Source: Plectosphaerella cucumerina
Lineage: Eukaryota; Ascomycota; Sordariomycetes; Glomerellales; Plectosphaerellaceae
NCBI GenBank assembly: GCA_020746995.1
Contig: JAGPXD010000002.1
Location: 6,386,001 to 6,450,000 of the forward strand
Length of the DNA: 64,000 nt
Reading direction: 5' to 3'
Positions 12,301 to 20,726 of this stretch are shown in pieces (the first letter of the stretch is position 1; the number at the start of each line of letters is the position of its first letter). The translations under genes and the position numbers were made by a program. The notes below the pieces were generated by a model, which worked only from the letters and a program-made list of their open reading frames with translations, did no database searches and was not told the DNA's origin.

Positions 12301-13026
12301 GACCTCTCGAGCGATGCCACCGTCCTCGTCCTCATCCTCGTCTTCGAATACGACCGCGACACCCTGTCTGTCGTCGACCTCGTCGCCGTCCGCACCTGCG
12401 GCACCGTTCATCTCGTCGTCTTCGTCTTGCGCGTCGTAATCTGTGATCTTCTTTCCCAGGTTGACCAGCTCGTTGAACTCCTTTGGGCTGAGCGCCACAC
12501 CCAGCATGTCATCCACCTCCTTCTTCTTCTCGCTGTCCTTGAGGTCGTCATCTTTCAGGAACTCGAGAACGACGTCGGCGGCGCTGAGAACTGCTGATTG
12601 AGGGACATCGCCGAGGTTGTCGGAGACGAGCTTGAGAATGAGCTCGTAGGTTGCGCGAGTGGCTGCTGTGCGTGGCCGGTACGTCAGGCCCTCAATGGCA
12701 AAGTCTGTGGTCCCAAGAACGCCAGTGCCTCTCAGGTTTGCCGGATCGCCCTTCTTCTTGCGCTGTTCCCGGAGCAGGACGTCCTCGCCGTCCTGGAGGC
12801 TGCCGCGCTGGACTTCGGGGAGCCCTTGCGCTTTCTTCTGTTTCGGGGCAGTGTCGCGCGCGACGCGATTTCCCATGTCGCGGATGCTCAGCCTTCCAGC
12901 CAAGGACTCGGGGTCGCCCGTCGGCTCGTCGTTGCGTCGCGAGACGAAACGCCGGTCCGCCTGGAGGACCAGGTTGGACATGGCCGAGTACTTGTACTGG
13001 GAGACATCGCGATGTTGGTCCGACAT
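6352..13026 (-). CDS. brr2: U5 snRNP ATP-dependent RNA helicase Brr2
   Basis: A single uninterrupted frame of 2224 residues encodes the Ski2-like helicase that unwinds U4/U6 during spliceosome activation in the U5 snRNP. The length matches the family (yeast and human about 2140-2160). An acidic N-terminal region precedes two helicase cassettes. Cassette 1 has Walker A APTGSGKT at about residue 548, DEIH near 659 and SATLPNYRDV. Cassette 2 has GAPTGSGKT near 1398, DEIH near 1505 and the degenerate ALSVSLANARDL. Each is followed by a Sec63-type module, and the second ends in an acidic tail. In yeast Brr2 only the first cassette is an active helicase and the second is a pseudo-helicase; that is inferred here, since both Walker A motifs look intact. 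The stop codon is TAG, which shows TAG terminates in this genome. The lack of introns in a 6.7 kb gene is notable beside intron-rich neighbours. Confidence 0.97.
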   Translation of the reverse strand: MSDQHRDVSQYKYSAMSNLVLQADRRFVSRRNDEPTGDPESLAGRLSIRDMGNRVARDTAPKQKKAQGLPEVQRGSLQDGEDVLLREQRKKKGDPANLRGTGVLGTTDFAIEGLTYRPRTAATRATYELILKLVSDNLGDVPQSAVLSAADVVLEFLKDDDLKDSEKKKEVDDMLGVALSPKEFNELVNLGKKITDYDAQDEDDEMNGAAGADGDEVDDRQGVAVVFEDEDEDEDGGIAREVRDESSEDEGPEEEEEEGIADAVEKEDADEDAMVIDSAQTKQAQDGKRHAVPARDIDAFWLQRQIGKVYADHHEQVDKATEALRLLSGEPDEEGGDEKPLREIENDLMELFDYEHHTLVQLLIENREKIVWLTRHAKAETDEERAVVEREMASEGLQWILNEKHGKKADDQKPRQMNIKMDIDIPADIANAPTPKEERAEGQLVGGLQPRRLINLDNLVFDQGNHLMTNPKVRLPEGSTKRTFKGYEEIHVPVPKKPADRGEALIPITDMPEWSRLPFGTTKSLNRIQTKCFPTAFEDDGNMLICAPTGSGKTNVAMLTIMREIGKHRNARNGEIDLDAFKIVYIAPLKALVQEQVGNFGKRLEPYGIKVSELTGDRQLTKQQIAETQIIVTTPEKWDVITRKATDLSYTNLVRLIIIDEIHLLHDDRGPVIESIVSRTIRKTEQTGEAVRLVGLSATLPNYRDVASFLRVDTTKGLFHFDGSYRPCPLRQEFIGVTDRKAIKQIKTMNDVTYNKVLEHVGANRNQMLIFVHSRKETAKTARYVRDKALEMDTINQILKHDAGSREVLNEAAGQAADKELKDLLPYGFGIHHAGMSRIDRTDVEDLFARGAIQVLVCTATLAWGVNLPAHTVIIKGTQIYSPEKGSWVELSPQDVLQMLGRAGRPQFDTYGEGIIITTQNEIQYYLSLLNQQLPIESQLVSKLVDNLNAEIVLGNVRSRDEGVEWLGYSYLFVRMLRSPGLYQVGAEYEDDEALEQKRVDLIHSAATVLKKSNLVKYDEKTGKLQATELGRIASHYYITHGSMETYNNLIQPSITTIELFRVFSLSAEFKFIPVRQDEKLELAKLMGRVPIPVKESIEEPHAKINVLLQAYISRLKLDGLALMADMVYVTQSAGRILRAIFEITMRKGWASVAKTALDLCKMAEKRMWPTMSPLRQFHSCPREIIAKAERIEVSWSSYFDLDPPRMGELLGMPKAGRTVCALVAKFPRLEVQAQAQPITRSMLHVELAITPNFEWDDEVHGTSESFWIVVEDCDGEDILFHDQFLLRKEHALAESNEHIVDFTVPITDPMPPNYFISVISDRWMHAETRLPVSFQKLILPERFPPHTELLKLQPLPVHALKNKEYANLYSSWDNFNPIQTQTFKSLYDSDNNVFIGAPTGSGKTVCAEFALLRHWKNTSEDAGRAVYVAPNQELVDIRLDDWNKRLSSLRGGKTINKLTGETATDLKIIKTSDLILATPIQWDVLSRQWERRAEVKTVSLFIADEIHLLDGPLGYIYEIIVARMHYIRTQTERAMRIVALSVSLANARDLGEWIDAKKHDIFNFSPHVRPVPLELHIQSFTIPHFPSLMLAMAKPTYLAINQMSADKPAMVFVPSRKQTRATTRDLLAACFADDDEDRFLHAEVEQLRPLLERINEEALAEALSHGIGYYHEALSTSDKRIVKHLYNHGAIQVLVASRDSCWELDCTAHLVIVMGTQYFEGRQHRYVDYSISEVLHMYGKALRPSKDGRGRGVLMVPAVKREYYKKFLNEALPVESHLHNYLHDAFVTEISTKLIESGEDAINWTTFTYFYRRLLANPSFYNLTDTTQDGLNDYMSDLIQTTLTELQESKIIDLDDDDGTVVPQNSAMIAAYYNISYITMQTFLLSLSARTKLKGILEIVTSATEFESIQIRRHEEGILRRIYDRVPVKMAQPAYDSPHFKAFVLLQAHFSRMQLPIDLAKDQEIIVSKVLSLLSATVDVLSSDGHLNAMNAMEMSQMTVQGMWDRDSPLKQIPHFSPEVVKVANEFGYVLMGSQTFEDTIANVGVMNRIKDIFDFMEAMNPEENADYATLIKRLGLSQKQLSEAAEFTNSKYPDIELEHEVLDAEDIRAGESSFIQVQIQRQIEEDEAFDPEVHAPFYPSKKLESWWLVVGEDSTKSVLGIKRVTVGRTFQGKLEFTVPTAGKHNLKLFLMSDSYVGVDQEREFSVDAAEGMDEDEDEEDEE

Positions 13027-13535
13027 CTTGACTGATCGTGTATTAGGTATATTCCATGGGTGTATGTCGAGGCCCGCGTGCTATATTCGCGGCGCGATGT
13101 GGTTCCGAGCGCGAGGGGAGGGTCGATGTTGATTGTATGGGTATCAGATGCAGGAAGCTGCCTGCTCGTCGAGAAAAGATTCCCGGTGGGTCTGGCGTGC
13201 ATCAGATGCGGTGATGCCAGTGGCTGAGCAGCTGAGATCGCGCGGGGTCACGTGGGGTTCGCGGTGCACCAGCCACGCTTCGATGAAGCTTAGACCTCCA
13301 GCCACAACATCAACATCTTACAGTGCTGTCTTGAGCAGCATATTAGGGAGTTTCCAGCACCACTACGAGGTCACCTTCGCCGGGAGCTTTACGATAAACA
13401 GGCCCCACTACTTTCAAGAGGTTTAGTATTTGATTTCATACGTTGTACTTCCTGAGGGGGCACTGCATCGGATTCGACTGACAACATCGGTCTACGGTCG
13501 ACCTGACCGCCAGAATCTCACCAACAGTTTCCACT
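13027..13535. promoter_or_regulatory. Shared promoter between brr2 and the 13536 gene
   Basis: A 509 bp head-to-head gap that must contain both start regions. I see no clear TATA box. The sequence carries no coding resemblance. Confidence 0.5.
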
Positions 13536-15077
13536 ATGGAAGAAGAACCAGAGGGAACACGAAAGATCAAGGCCCTGCTTGCGCCATACACCAAATCAAG
13601 AGAAGAGGTTGCCTACGTCAGGCGTATCTTGGCATTGCACCTTCAACAGCAATGTCAGACCGATTCATTGCCTGTACCCCTGTCTCTGCTGAGCCCCTCA
13701 GACCACCTCTTGCAGCAACCTCGGAGTCATGGGCAGGATGGCATTTTCGAAAGATATCTCCAAGCTGCAGCAGAGAACGTGAAAGCGCAGCAACAATACT
13801 CGTCTCTCCGCCAGGGATTCAAGTCGGCTGCCCCCCCTCCACCAACAGGGCAGAAGAGCGACACCAATCCATTGGAAGAGCATCTAGCACAGGCCAAGCT
13901 GCGAAAGAAGCAAGACAGGCTCCAGATCCTCCACAAGTACTTCAGTCGTCTCTCGGATCATTCGAACTCACCCCAAGCCGGCGATTTGGAGGTGGTTTTC
14001 CAGGATAGCCACGCCTTGCCCGAGGTGCCAAAGTCAGTCCTGAGCAGCTTCGCCAGTGCCGCCTCGGAAGAGAAGAGTGACCTCAATGGAGTTCTTGACG
14101 AAATGGAGCGGGTGGTTCTCCGCACAAAGCTCGTGCTGCGACGAGAGGAACAACTGCTCCAAGACGCGAGGGAGCGAGCGGACCATGCAGCCCGTGGCAT
14201 CACCGACGAGGCCCGGCTGCAAGCCCTCAACCAGACCCGGAACGAGCTCATTGCTTGGATTGAAACCGAGTTGGGCAAGGCATCGAATGATGACGATGAT
14301 GACGCTGTTGGGGGCAAGACTCAACGGGAACCGGACACAGATATCAGCCAACAGCTAGACGATATCAAGGGGAAGTACGACCAGTATCTGGAAACGCGCA
14401 AATCTCTCCTCGGACTCATCTCGCAAACGACAATGTCAACGCAGCCCAGCCTTCCGCCGCCAACCCAAACAAGCAACACGGAGGAAGAAACACCGCAGCC
14501 CCTGACCCATCAGCTGGTGCCATACCTCGAGACACTCCTGGAGCTGTCGAGGAAACAAAAGGGCATGATTCAACACAAGTCTCACCTCACCTCTACCCTC
14601 GGAAAGGAGGCTCGAGAAACAAGAAAGGCGCTTAATTATCTGGCCGAGGAGAGTCAGCTCTTGCCCCGGCACCCGATGCCCGGCTCGAGTTCCAAGGGCA
14701 GTTTCGAAGAACACATGGCAGGTGCAGCTGCAGAAAAGCCCAACGTCGCGAAGCAGGTCAAGCCGTGGGTTTACGCAGCAGACTCGGCCAAGATCGCTAC
14801 GTTCGAGGTGGTGGCAGAGAAGGTCGAGGAGGGTCAGCTTGCATTGGAGGATTCTATGAAGACCCTCTATGAGATTGATGAGCTGCTCGGCCGCCAGAAG
14901 CCCGACGAGGGCCAGGGCCAAGCTGGGGAGGAGGATGTGTGGCTCACAGAAGCCAGAACGGCAGGCTCGAGTGCTCAAGCCCAACAGCGGAAGCCGGCGC
15001 AAGCCTCGCCCGGCGATCCTTGGTCTGCTTTACTTGGCGATCTCGGCCTGATAGGAGAGGAGAGCTATCGTCGCTGA
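13536..15077 (+). CDS. Uncharacterised coiled-coil protein
   Basis: A single-exon frame of 513 residues that I cannot place in a named family. Charged heptad-like stretches fill much of it (ERVVLRTKLVLRREEQLLQD, then ERADHAARGITDEARLQALN), with further helical segments near residues 220-260, 270-290 and 330-370. This suggests a long coiled coil. The segment between about residues 85 and 125 is Pro/Gln-rich. There is no signal peptide or membrane segment. The start is the only ATG after the leader and lies 509 bp from the divergent BRR2. The 3' end is about 110 bp from the convergent RFC2 end. A structural or cytoskeletal role (for example an augmin or kinetochore subunit) is possible but unsupported. 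Confidence 0.8.
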   Translation: MEEEPEGTRKIKALLAPYTKSREEVAYVRRILALHLQQQCQTDSLPVPLSLLSPSDHLLQQPRSHGQDGIFERYLQAAAENVKAQQQYSSLRQGFKSAAPPPPTGQKSDTNPLEEHLAQAKLRKKQDRLQILHKYFSRLSDHSNSPQAGDLEVVFQDSHALPEVPKSVLSSFASAASEEKSDLNGVLDEMERVVLRTKLVLRREEQLLQDARERADHAARGITDEARLQALNQTRNELIAWIETELGKASNDDDDDAVGGKTQREPDTDISQQLDDIKGKYDQYLETRKSLLGLISQTTMSTQPSLPPPTQTSNTEEETPQPLTHQLVPYLETLLELSRKQKGMIQHKSHLTSTLGKEARETRKALNYLAEESQLLPRHPMPGSSSKGSFEEHMAGAAAEKPNVAKQVKPWVYAADSAKIATFEVVAEKVEEGQLALEDSMKTLYEIDELLGRQKPDEGQGQAGEEDVWLTEARTAGSSAQAQQRKPAQASPGDPWSALLGDLGLIGEESYRR

Positions 15078-15186
15078 CACGAAATGCACCATCAGTCGAT
15101 TGTATTCACATACACTGTGATCCAGCTCCCCAGACGCCCTTGTGTTTAAACCATGACTTGGTTGTTCCTCGCATTCCCCCCTTCCT

Positions 15187-16502
15187 TTAAGCCCGGCCAG
15201 ACAGAACGCCTGATATCCGCAGTGACATGTCCAGGATGGAGAGATGCTCGTCTGCTCCGTCGACCAGTCGTTTATCGACCTCGGAGAAGATGAGGACGAT
15301 CTTGTTCTTCTGGAGGTCTGTAATCAACTCATCGTAGACGACAGCCTGATAGAGCTAGTGATTATTGTCAGTCAACTGTCCCTGCAAAATGAGCGTGGTG
15401 ATGGTTTACCTGGGACAACACCTGGCCCGCGCTCCAGCCATCGGCAACCAAGTCCTCAACCACCTTGGCGACGTCTTGATAGGTGTCGCCTGTCTTCTTT
15501 GGCCGAATAGCTTCCAAGAGCCCATCGATAGTCTGGTTCGGAATGACACCCGCAATGTCCTCGATGATCTTGACAGTTACCGGCTGCTTGTCGACGTCCA
15601 TGGCTTCGCCCTCTGCCTTAGCGCTCGCAGCCCCGACAAGCCGTGCCGCACTCTGAAGATATGTGATGGCCTTTCGCAGATCGCCCTCGCTGGACTTGAT
15701 CAACGCGTCAACAGCACCGTCCGCAAGGTCCACGCCCTCGTTGCTCGCGATGTCCTCCAGCCGCCTCTTTGCGTTTCCCTGGTCCAGGCTCTTGAAGCGG
15801 AACTTGCTGCAACGACTCGCAAGGGGATCGATGATCCGGGTCACGTAGTTGCAGATGAGGCAGAAACGTGTGATCTTGCTGTATGTTTCCATCGTTCGGC
15901 GGAGCGCGCTCTGGGCGTCTTGGGTCATGGAGTCGGCCTCGTCGAGGATGATAATCTTGAAAGGAGGGCATGGCCATCGTTTCTTGTACTCGGCAGTAGG
16001 GTTCGTCAACTGCATTCGGGCAAAGTCCTTGACCTTCTCGCGGACGATGGAGATGCCGCGTTCGTCGGAAGCGTTGAGCTCGAGGACGCGGGTCTTGATC
16101 AGTTCGGGGCCATAGAGTTCCTTGGCCAGGGCGAGGACTGTCGATGTCTTGCCTGTACCTGGCGGTCCGTAGAAGAGCATGTGAGGAAGCTACACCGTAA
16201 GTACAAATGAGGCGGAAGTGCGACTGCTGGGCTTACGTTCGAGGCCTGCAGCGTCCGTTGCAGCACGGTGACTGTGTGATCTTGAGCAGTGACATCGCTC
16301 AGGGTCTTGGGTCGGCTATGTGTGATTGTTGTCAGCACGAGAAAAGGCTTTCTCCATGGGGCCTCTGATTGCGCCGGTGCACATACTATTTCTCGACCCA
16401 AGGTTGTGCTTTTGGTTGCTGCTTCGATTTGTCTTGCTTCTGGGTGGCGGCGCCGTTGGCGGCGGCGGCCTTTCGCGCTTTCAGGTCGAAGAAGCTTGCC
16501 AT
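15187..16502 (-). CDS. rfc2: Replication factor C small subunit (yeast Rfc2 / human RFC4 type)
   Basis: A subunit of the AAA+ clamp loader that places PCNA on DNA; Rfc2 is also shared by the checkpoint loaders. Four exons (16502-16387, 16315-16237, 16189-15410, 15354-15187) give 380 residues. The splice joins restore conserved sequence (PWVEKYRPKTLSDV across intron 1, then LPHMLFYGPPGTGKT at the exon 3 start). Walker A GPPGTGKT is at about 73-80, Walker B DEAD at 148-151, the SRC arginine-finger box at about 190-192, and the sensor 2 region with the C-terminal collar follows. NASDERGIS after the first strand is typical of RFC small subunits and is closest to Rfc2 among the four. The final exon (LYQAVVYDELITDLQKNKI...) is supported by a good acceptor and collar-like sequence. 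The N-terminal extension (MASFFDLKARKAAAANG) is fungal. Confidence 0.95.
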
Positions 16503-17527
16503 GGCTTGGTGTGATGGAGCAGAAAACAAGTATGTCGCTAGGTTTGCTTCCCCTCGGTTTGTCGGAGCTGTACTGGAGGTGTGTGCTGCTACGACGGTGC
16601 TTGCTGATGGCTCAATTGAAAAGGTGGATGGCGGGCTGGCTGGTGAAGTCTTCGGAGACGCGCTTGAAATCCATTAACGCGTCCAGTCAGGCAGCGGGCC
16701 AGATCCAGGAGCCCTGTCCAGCGTCAATGTCGCGTCTGGCCTAGCGGGACCCCGCGACGACCAGGGACCCACACCCCTGGATGACCCTGTCATCCATCGG
16801 GAGACAAACACTGCTAGTACCAGACATCACTTCAGTGTTGTCTCGACTTATTGTCCCTTCGTGTAACGCTCGTCATCGCCCTATGTGCTGTTTCAAAACA
16901 TTCCATCGAAGTCCTTGGAAACTGTTGCCTTGAAGTTTGCGAAAGGGCAGGCACCGTGCCGACCCACTCACTTTAAGAGAACCTGCAGAGTCTCCAATCT
17001 GAGGTGCTTTTCCAAGTGCTCGGCTCAGAGAAGACACCAGAAGCCCGCGTTTGATCACGGACCACGACAGAGCAGGCGGAAACATACTGACAGTCAACGT
17101 GAAGCCTTCATCGTCCAAATTGAACTTTTGACCTTGCTCTGGGTGGACGACTGCCTAGTGGCCCCACAAGGCGGGGAATATTAGTAGCAGCCGTGAATGC
17201 ACGGTGCAGGTGAGCAACCAGGTCCCCCGCGCCTGCCTGTCCGGCAGTACCCCGCCAAAGCCTTATGAGAGATAGCTGTTCGCCGTCCTGCCCGACTGAA
17301 CTTCTTCCTCCCCAACCTACATCTTTCCAACAGCGCAACGGACGTCCACTTCTCTCTCGACACCGCATGACAACCCCGAGCTTACGACCATCCCCTAGCG
17401 AAACCAACTCTCGTTTCATCAAGGATACCGGTCCCGGAGGAAAGCCCGCTTCTCGGTACTATTGAAGCCCGTTTGAGTCGCCCTCTCCCGGCTTGGTTGA
17501 CGAGGGAGCCTCGTCAGAGTCAGCAGC
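16503..17527. promoter_or_regulatory. Shared promoter between rfc2 and the tandem-UBC gene
   Basis: A 1.03 kb head-to-head gap. I found no coding-like segment; the scattered open frames have no family resemblance. It should carry both promoters and leaders. Confidence 0.5.
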
Positions 17528-19252
17528 ATGGCGGAACACTCCGTCATCCGTATCACCAAGGTTCGATATTGCTTGCCAGGGCCTTACTCGACATCTCTCT
17601 GACAACTACCCTCGCAGGAACTCAGCGACATCCAACGATCATCCGACCTTTGTAGGCGACACACCCCACGCCCCCGAACTACACTGCCTGCATTAGCTAA
17701 CGGACCGACCGAAGCCATTGTCGTTGCGTGTCGTGACATTGACGTCCGAAATGTCCGCGCTCTGATCATTGGCCCTCATGATACACCGTACGAATTCGGC
17801 TTCTTCGAGGTACAGCTTCCTTATCCTGCCTGCAAACAGCATCGCTGACTGATGAACAGTTTGCCATCAAGTTCAACAAAGGTTCGTTCATCGATTGCTC
17901 AAGCATCTAGTCTTGTGGCAATGCCTGACCCGAACCTCGAATAGACTATCCCAGAAAGTCACCCCATGTGACCGCCACAACCACCAACGGCGGCAGATGT
18001 CGCTTCAACCCGAATATCTATGCCTCTGGCAAGGTTTGCTTGTAAGAGTCCCCCTTTAGGTATGATGAACGTGTGCTGATGTCAGGACAGGTCGATTCTG
18101 GGGTACTGCACAATGGCGTTGACCGAGATGACATGAGTGCTGACTGTTCACAGCACCTGGCGTGGCGAGCGCGGCGAGGAATGGTCTGCAGCACAAGGAT
18201 TGGAGTCGATTCTGATCTCCATCCAGAGCTTGATGTCCGGAAACCCGTACGAGAATGAGCCAGGATTTGAGGACGCCAATGAAGCCTCAGACAAGAAGAA
18301 CCAGAAGGACTACGTTGACAAGGTCTGCCGCACCAATATTGCTAGTACGGCATATTTACTGATCCTGGGGTAGATCCGTCACGAGTCTCTCCGAATCTCC
18401 GTCATCCAGCGCCTAGAATCATACCTCGGCCTCTCCATGGACGGAAGTTCGCTCGCCCTTCAGTCTGCTGCCGGCCAATGCGACTCAGACATGGAACTGG
18501 ACGACTGCGAGGACGGCAACGCCAGCTTTGAGCCTTTCAAGGACGTCTGCAAACGTCGGTTCCTCTGGTACTACGATTCATACCTAGCTGCCATCCAGAA
18601 GGCAAAAGCGGAGATCAAGGACAACACTCCCTTCGTCCGCATGCCTTTCGAGGGCTCCAGTAACGTCATGGACGGCAAGTTCAACTACTCAGAACTTGAG
18701 CGTCGCCTGAACAACATCAAGGCAGCGCTGGACCTTGAGGTGAAGCAGTGGGCCACTGATGGCCTCGAGTCTTGTCGTCAGGACTCGACGGTGGCCGTAA
18801 ATCTGAAGCATCAATACGAGCAGGTGGTGCAGGCATTTAAGCTGAAGGACCTCCCTCACGACGTTCAGCTTGAGGACGGCAATCCCTTCGTCTGGGTTGT
18901 CACCTACTTTGGTCGACCAATGACCAACCTCGACGGCGGATTGTTCAGGATCAAGCTACACTTCAGCCCTAGATTCCCCGAGGAGCAGCCCCGTGTCAAG
19001 TTTGAGACCCAGATCTTCCACCACCGCATCGCCAAGGACGGAAACACGTGCTACTTCCCCAACCTGTCGCGCAAGGAGGACGTTCAGACACACATCGAGG
19101 CCATCTTCGCCACCCTGGAAGAGGAGGAGCCAGCGTATGATCCGCGCACCCTTATCAACCTGGAGGCGCACAAGCTGTACTGGGACGGCCCCGACAGTCG
19201 CAAGATGTACAACCGCCGACTGCGGAGATCCGTGCAACAGAGCACCGAGTAA
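17528..19252 (+). CDS. Ubiquitin-conjugating E2 (UBE2Z-like) with a second UBC-like fold
   Basis: Eight exons are proposed: 17528-17560, 17618-17651, 17715-17809, 17860-17881, 17945-18041, 18091-18102, 18154-18322 and 18374-19252 (446 residues). The first UBC fold carries the UBE2Z-type stretch GKVCLSILGTW followed by QSLMSGNPYENEPGFE. Its likely active cysteine is C93, with NPN in place of the usual HPN. After a helical linker, a second UBC-like fold spans about residues 330-440 (FVWVVTYFGRPMTNLDGGLF, RFPEEQPRVKFETQIFHH, DGNTCYFPNL). It has a cysteine (C380) where an E2 would have its active residue. E2 enzymes pass ubiquitin from E1 to an E3 or substrate. Whether the second fold is catalytic is unknown. 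The 63 bp intron 17652-17714 is inferred because removing it restores SSDLSIVVACRD; it is in frame and has a CTAAC branch point. Exon 6 is a 12 nt microexon. Confidence 0.88.
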
Positions 19253-19721
19253 GGTTATTCTGTGCGGTGACGGGGATCCGGGCTAACTTTGACGCGCGTA
19301 GGGATTTCTGATCGGCTAAAGCGAGCCTCTCGGAGGCCGAATTCAGAAGCCACGGCTTCACAGCGATGGCTATTACCGCAAGGCCGGGATGACGATGCAT
19401 GACCCTGACGGGCTATTCGGCGAACTGGCGTTGGGATTTGGGCACAACAACATACCATGGAAAGGGTCTCCTGTTCTTGGACTTTTCAGATACCCTGCAG
19501 CGTTTCAGTAGGGTGCAATCCTCACACTGAACAATAAGTGGACCGCGGGGGCCTGTGCAGTGAGTGATATTGTTCATTTATGCCGTGTCTCGTGCCTCTG
19601 TCCCGACCGTGTCTGGACCGTCCGGGCCACGGCGAGGAGCTCCATCATGCTTGAAGCAGAAAGCGCGACATCATTCATCTCGTGTCATGAAAAGTAGGTA
19701 GGCTCGCCGTCTCCGTAGGCG
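19253..19721. other. Convergent intergenic gap, 3' ends
   Basis: This 469 bp stretch lies between a plus-strand and a minus-strand stop codon. It should contain both 3' UTRs. I see no coding or repeat structure in it. Confidence 0.5.
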
Positions 19722-20726
19722 TCACCGTCGACCGCCCTTGGGTTTCTTGTCTAGCCTGTCCCTACCCGGGGTATATGGCGCAGCGATGCCGGTGAACTCC
19801 ACCTGGTTCTCGCCGCCGGCGCGGAACTCAAACGTGCCACCGGGGCCCATGACGGCGGGTTGTCCCTGGCTTGGTCGTGCCTGCTGCTCGGCGTGCAGCC
19901 GGTCTAGCGAATCCCCCGCGACGGCGTACTGTGACCAGTTGATGGGCGGGCATCGCACGATGTTCTGTGGTCTCGGGAGGTCGGCCCACGGCTGCTTCGG
20001 CTGTTTGGTTTTTGGTTTGGCCTTCTTCCCGGAGGCGGAAGAGTCTACATCCATCACTGTGGCCTGGCTTCCTTCACTCGCCGTGGCGCCTTCCGTCGTA
20101 TCTTTGAGCGCTGAGTCGTCGGCGCTCTCATCGGAGCTTGAGTCCTCATCGTCGTCCCCTGCCTGGGGGAACAGGGGGTCTCCATGGCCGCGGATACGGC
20201 CGGAGGCGAGGTCCTCGACAAAGGCCTCGGGGTTTTGAAGAGCGGCGTCCTTCACTGTCCCCAGCGCACGTATGTCGTTTGTTGCTCGCTGGCGCTGGAG
20301 CTGGAGGATGGAGATGGCGGACTTGAGGGCGAGGACGTCGGGGTTGGAGTCAAAGTCGATCGGGTCAGGGGTCGGAGGCGGGATCGCTGTCGCGGAGGCG
20401 TCGGGGATCGGGGGGTGCGTGAAGGTCTGGCGGCCTGCGGCGAAGGTGGCCTGGGGTTGCGCCTGCGCGGCGGCTGTCGCTGGAGGTGGAAGCTGTGTTG
20501 CTGCTGTCCGGGGGACGGGCGGAAGGGTGGCGGCGTTGAGGGGCGGCGTGATGGGCGAGACTGGTGGTCTGGCGGGCGAGTTTGATCGTGGGGCCGACTG
20601 GGCCGGCGCGGGGGTCGATACTGTCGCAGCCGGCTGCTGTTGTTGTTGGTATTGCTGCTGTGCTGCTGCCGCAGGATCGGTGGTCCGCGGCGACACAGAT
20701 TCCGTGTCTAACGTGAGCGCCGGCAT
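19722..20726 (-). CDS. Low-complexity Pro/Gln-rich protein with conserved-looking core, family not recognised
   Basis: A single-exon frame of 334 residues. Residues 1-110 are Pro/Ala/Gln-rich (including a polyglutamine tract near residue 25). A more ordered helical segment follows at about 125-175 (NPDVLALKSAISILQLQRQR, then NPEAFVEDLASGRI), then an acidic Ser/Asp patch and a Lys-rich stretch (KKAKPKTKQPKQPW) that could be a nuclear localisation signal. The C-terminal part (RPQNIVRCPPINWSQYAVAG) also looks conserved. No signal peptide or membrane segment. This composition suggests a nuclear regulator or chromatin-complex subunit, but I cannot assign a family. Confidence 0.72.
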   Translation of the reverse strand: MPALTLDTESVSPRTTDPAAAAQQQYQQQQQPAATVSTPAPAQSAPRSNSPARPPVSPITPPLNAATLPPVPRTAATQLPPPATAAAQAQPQATFAAGRQTFTHPPIPDASATAIPPPTPDPIDFDSNPDVLALKSAISILQLQRQRATNDIRALGTVKDAALQNPEAFVEDLASGRIRGHGDPLFPQAGDDDEDSSSDESADDSALKDTTEGATASEGSQATVMDVDSSASGKKAKPKTKQPKQPWADLPRPQNIVRCPPINWSQYAVAGDSLDRLHAEQQARPSQGQPAVMGPGGTFEFRAGGENQVEFTGIAAPYTPGRDRLDKKPKGGRR

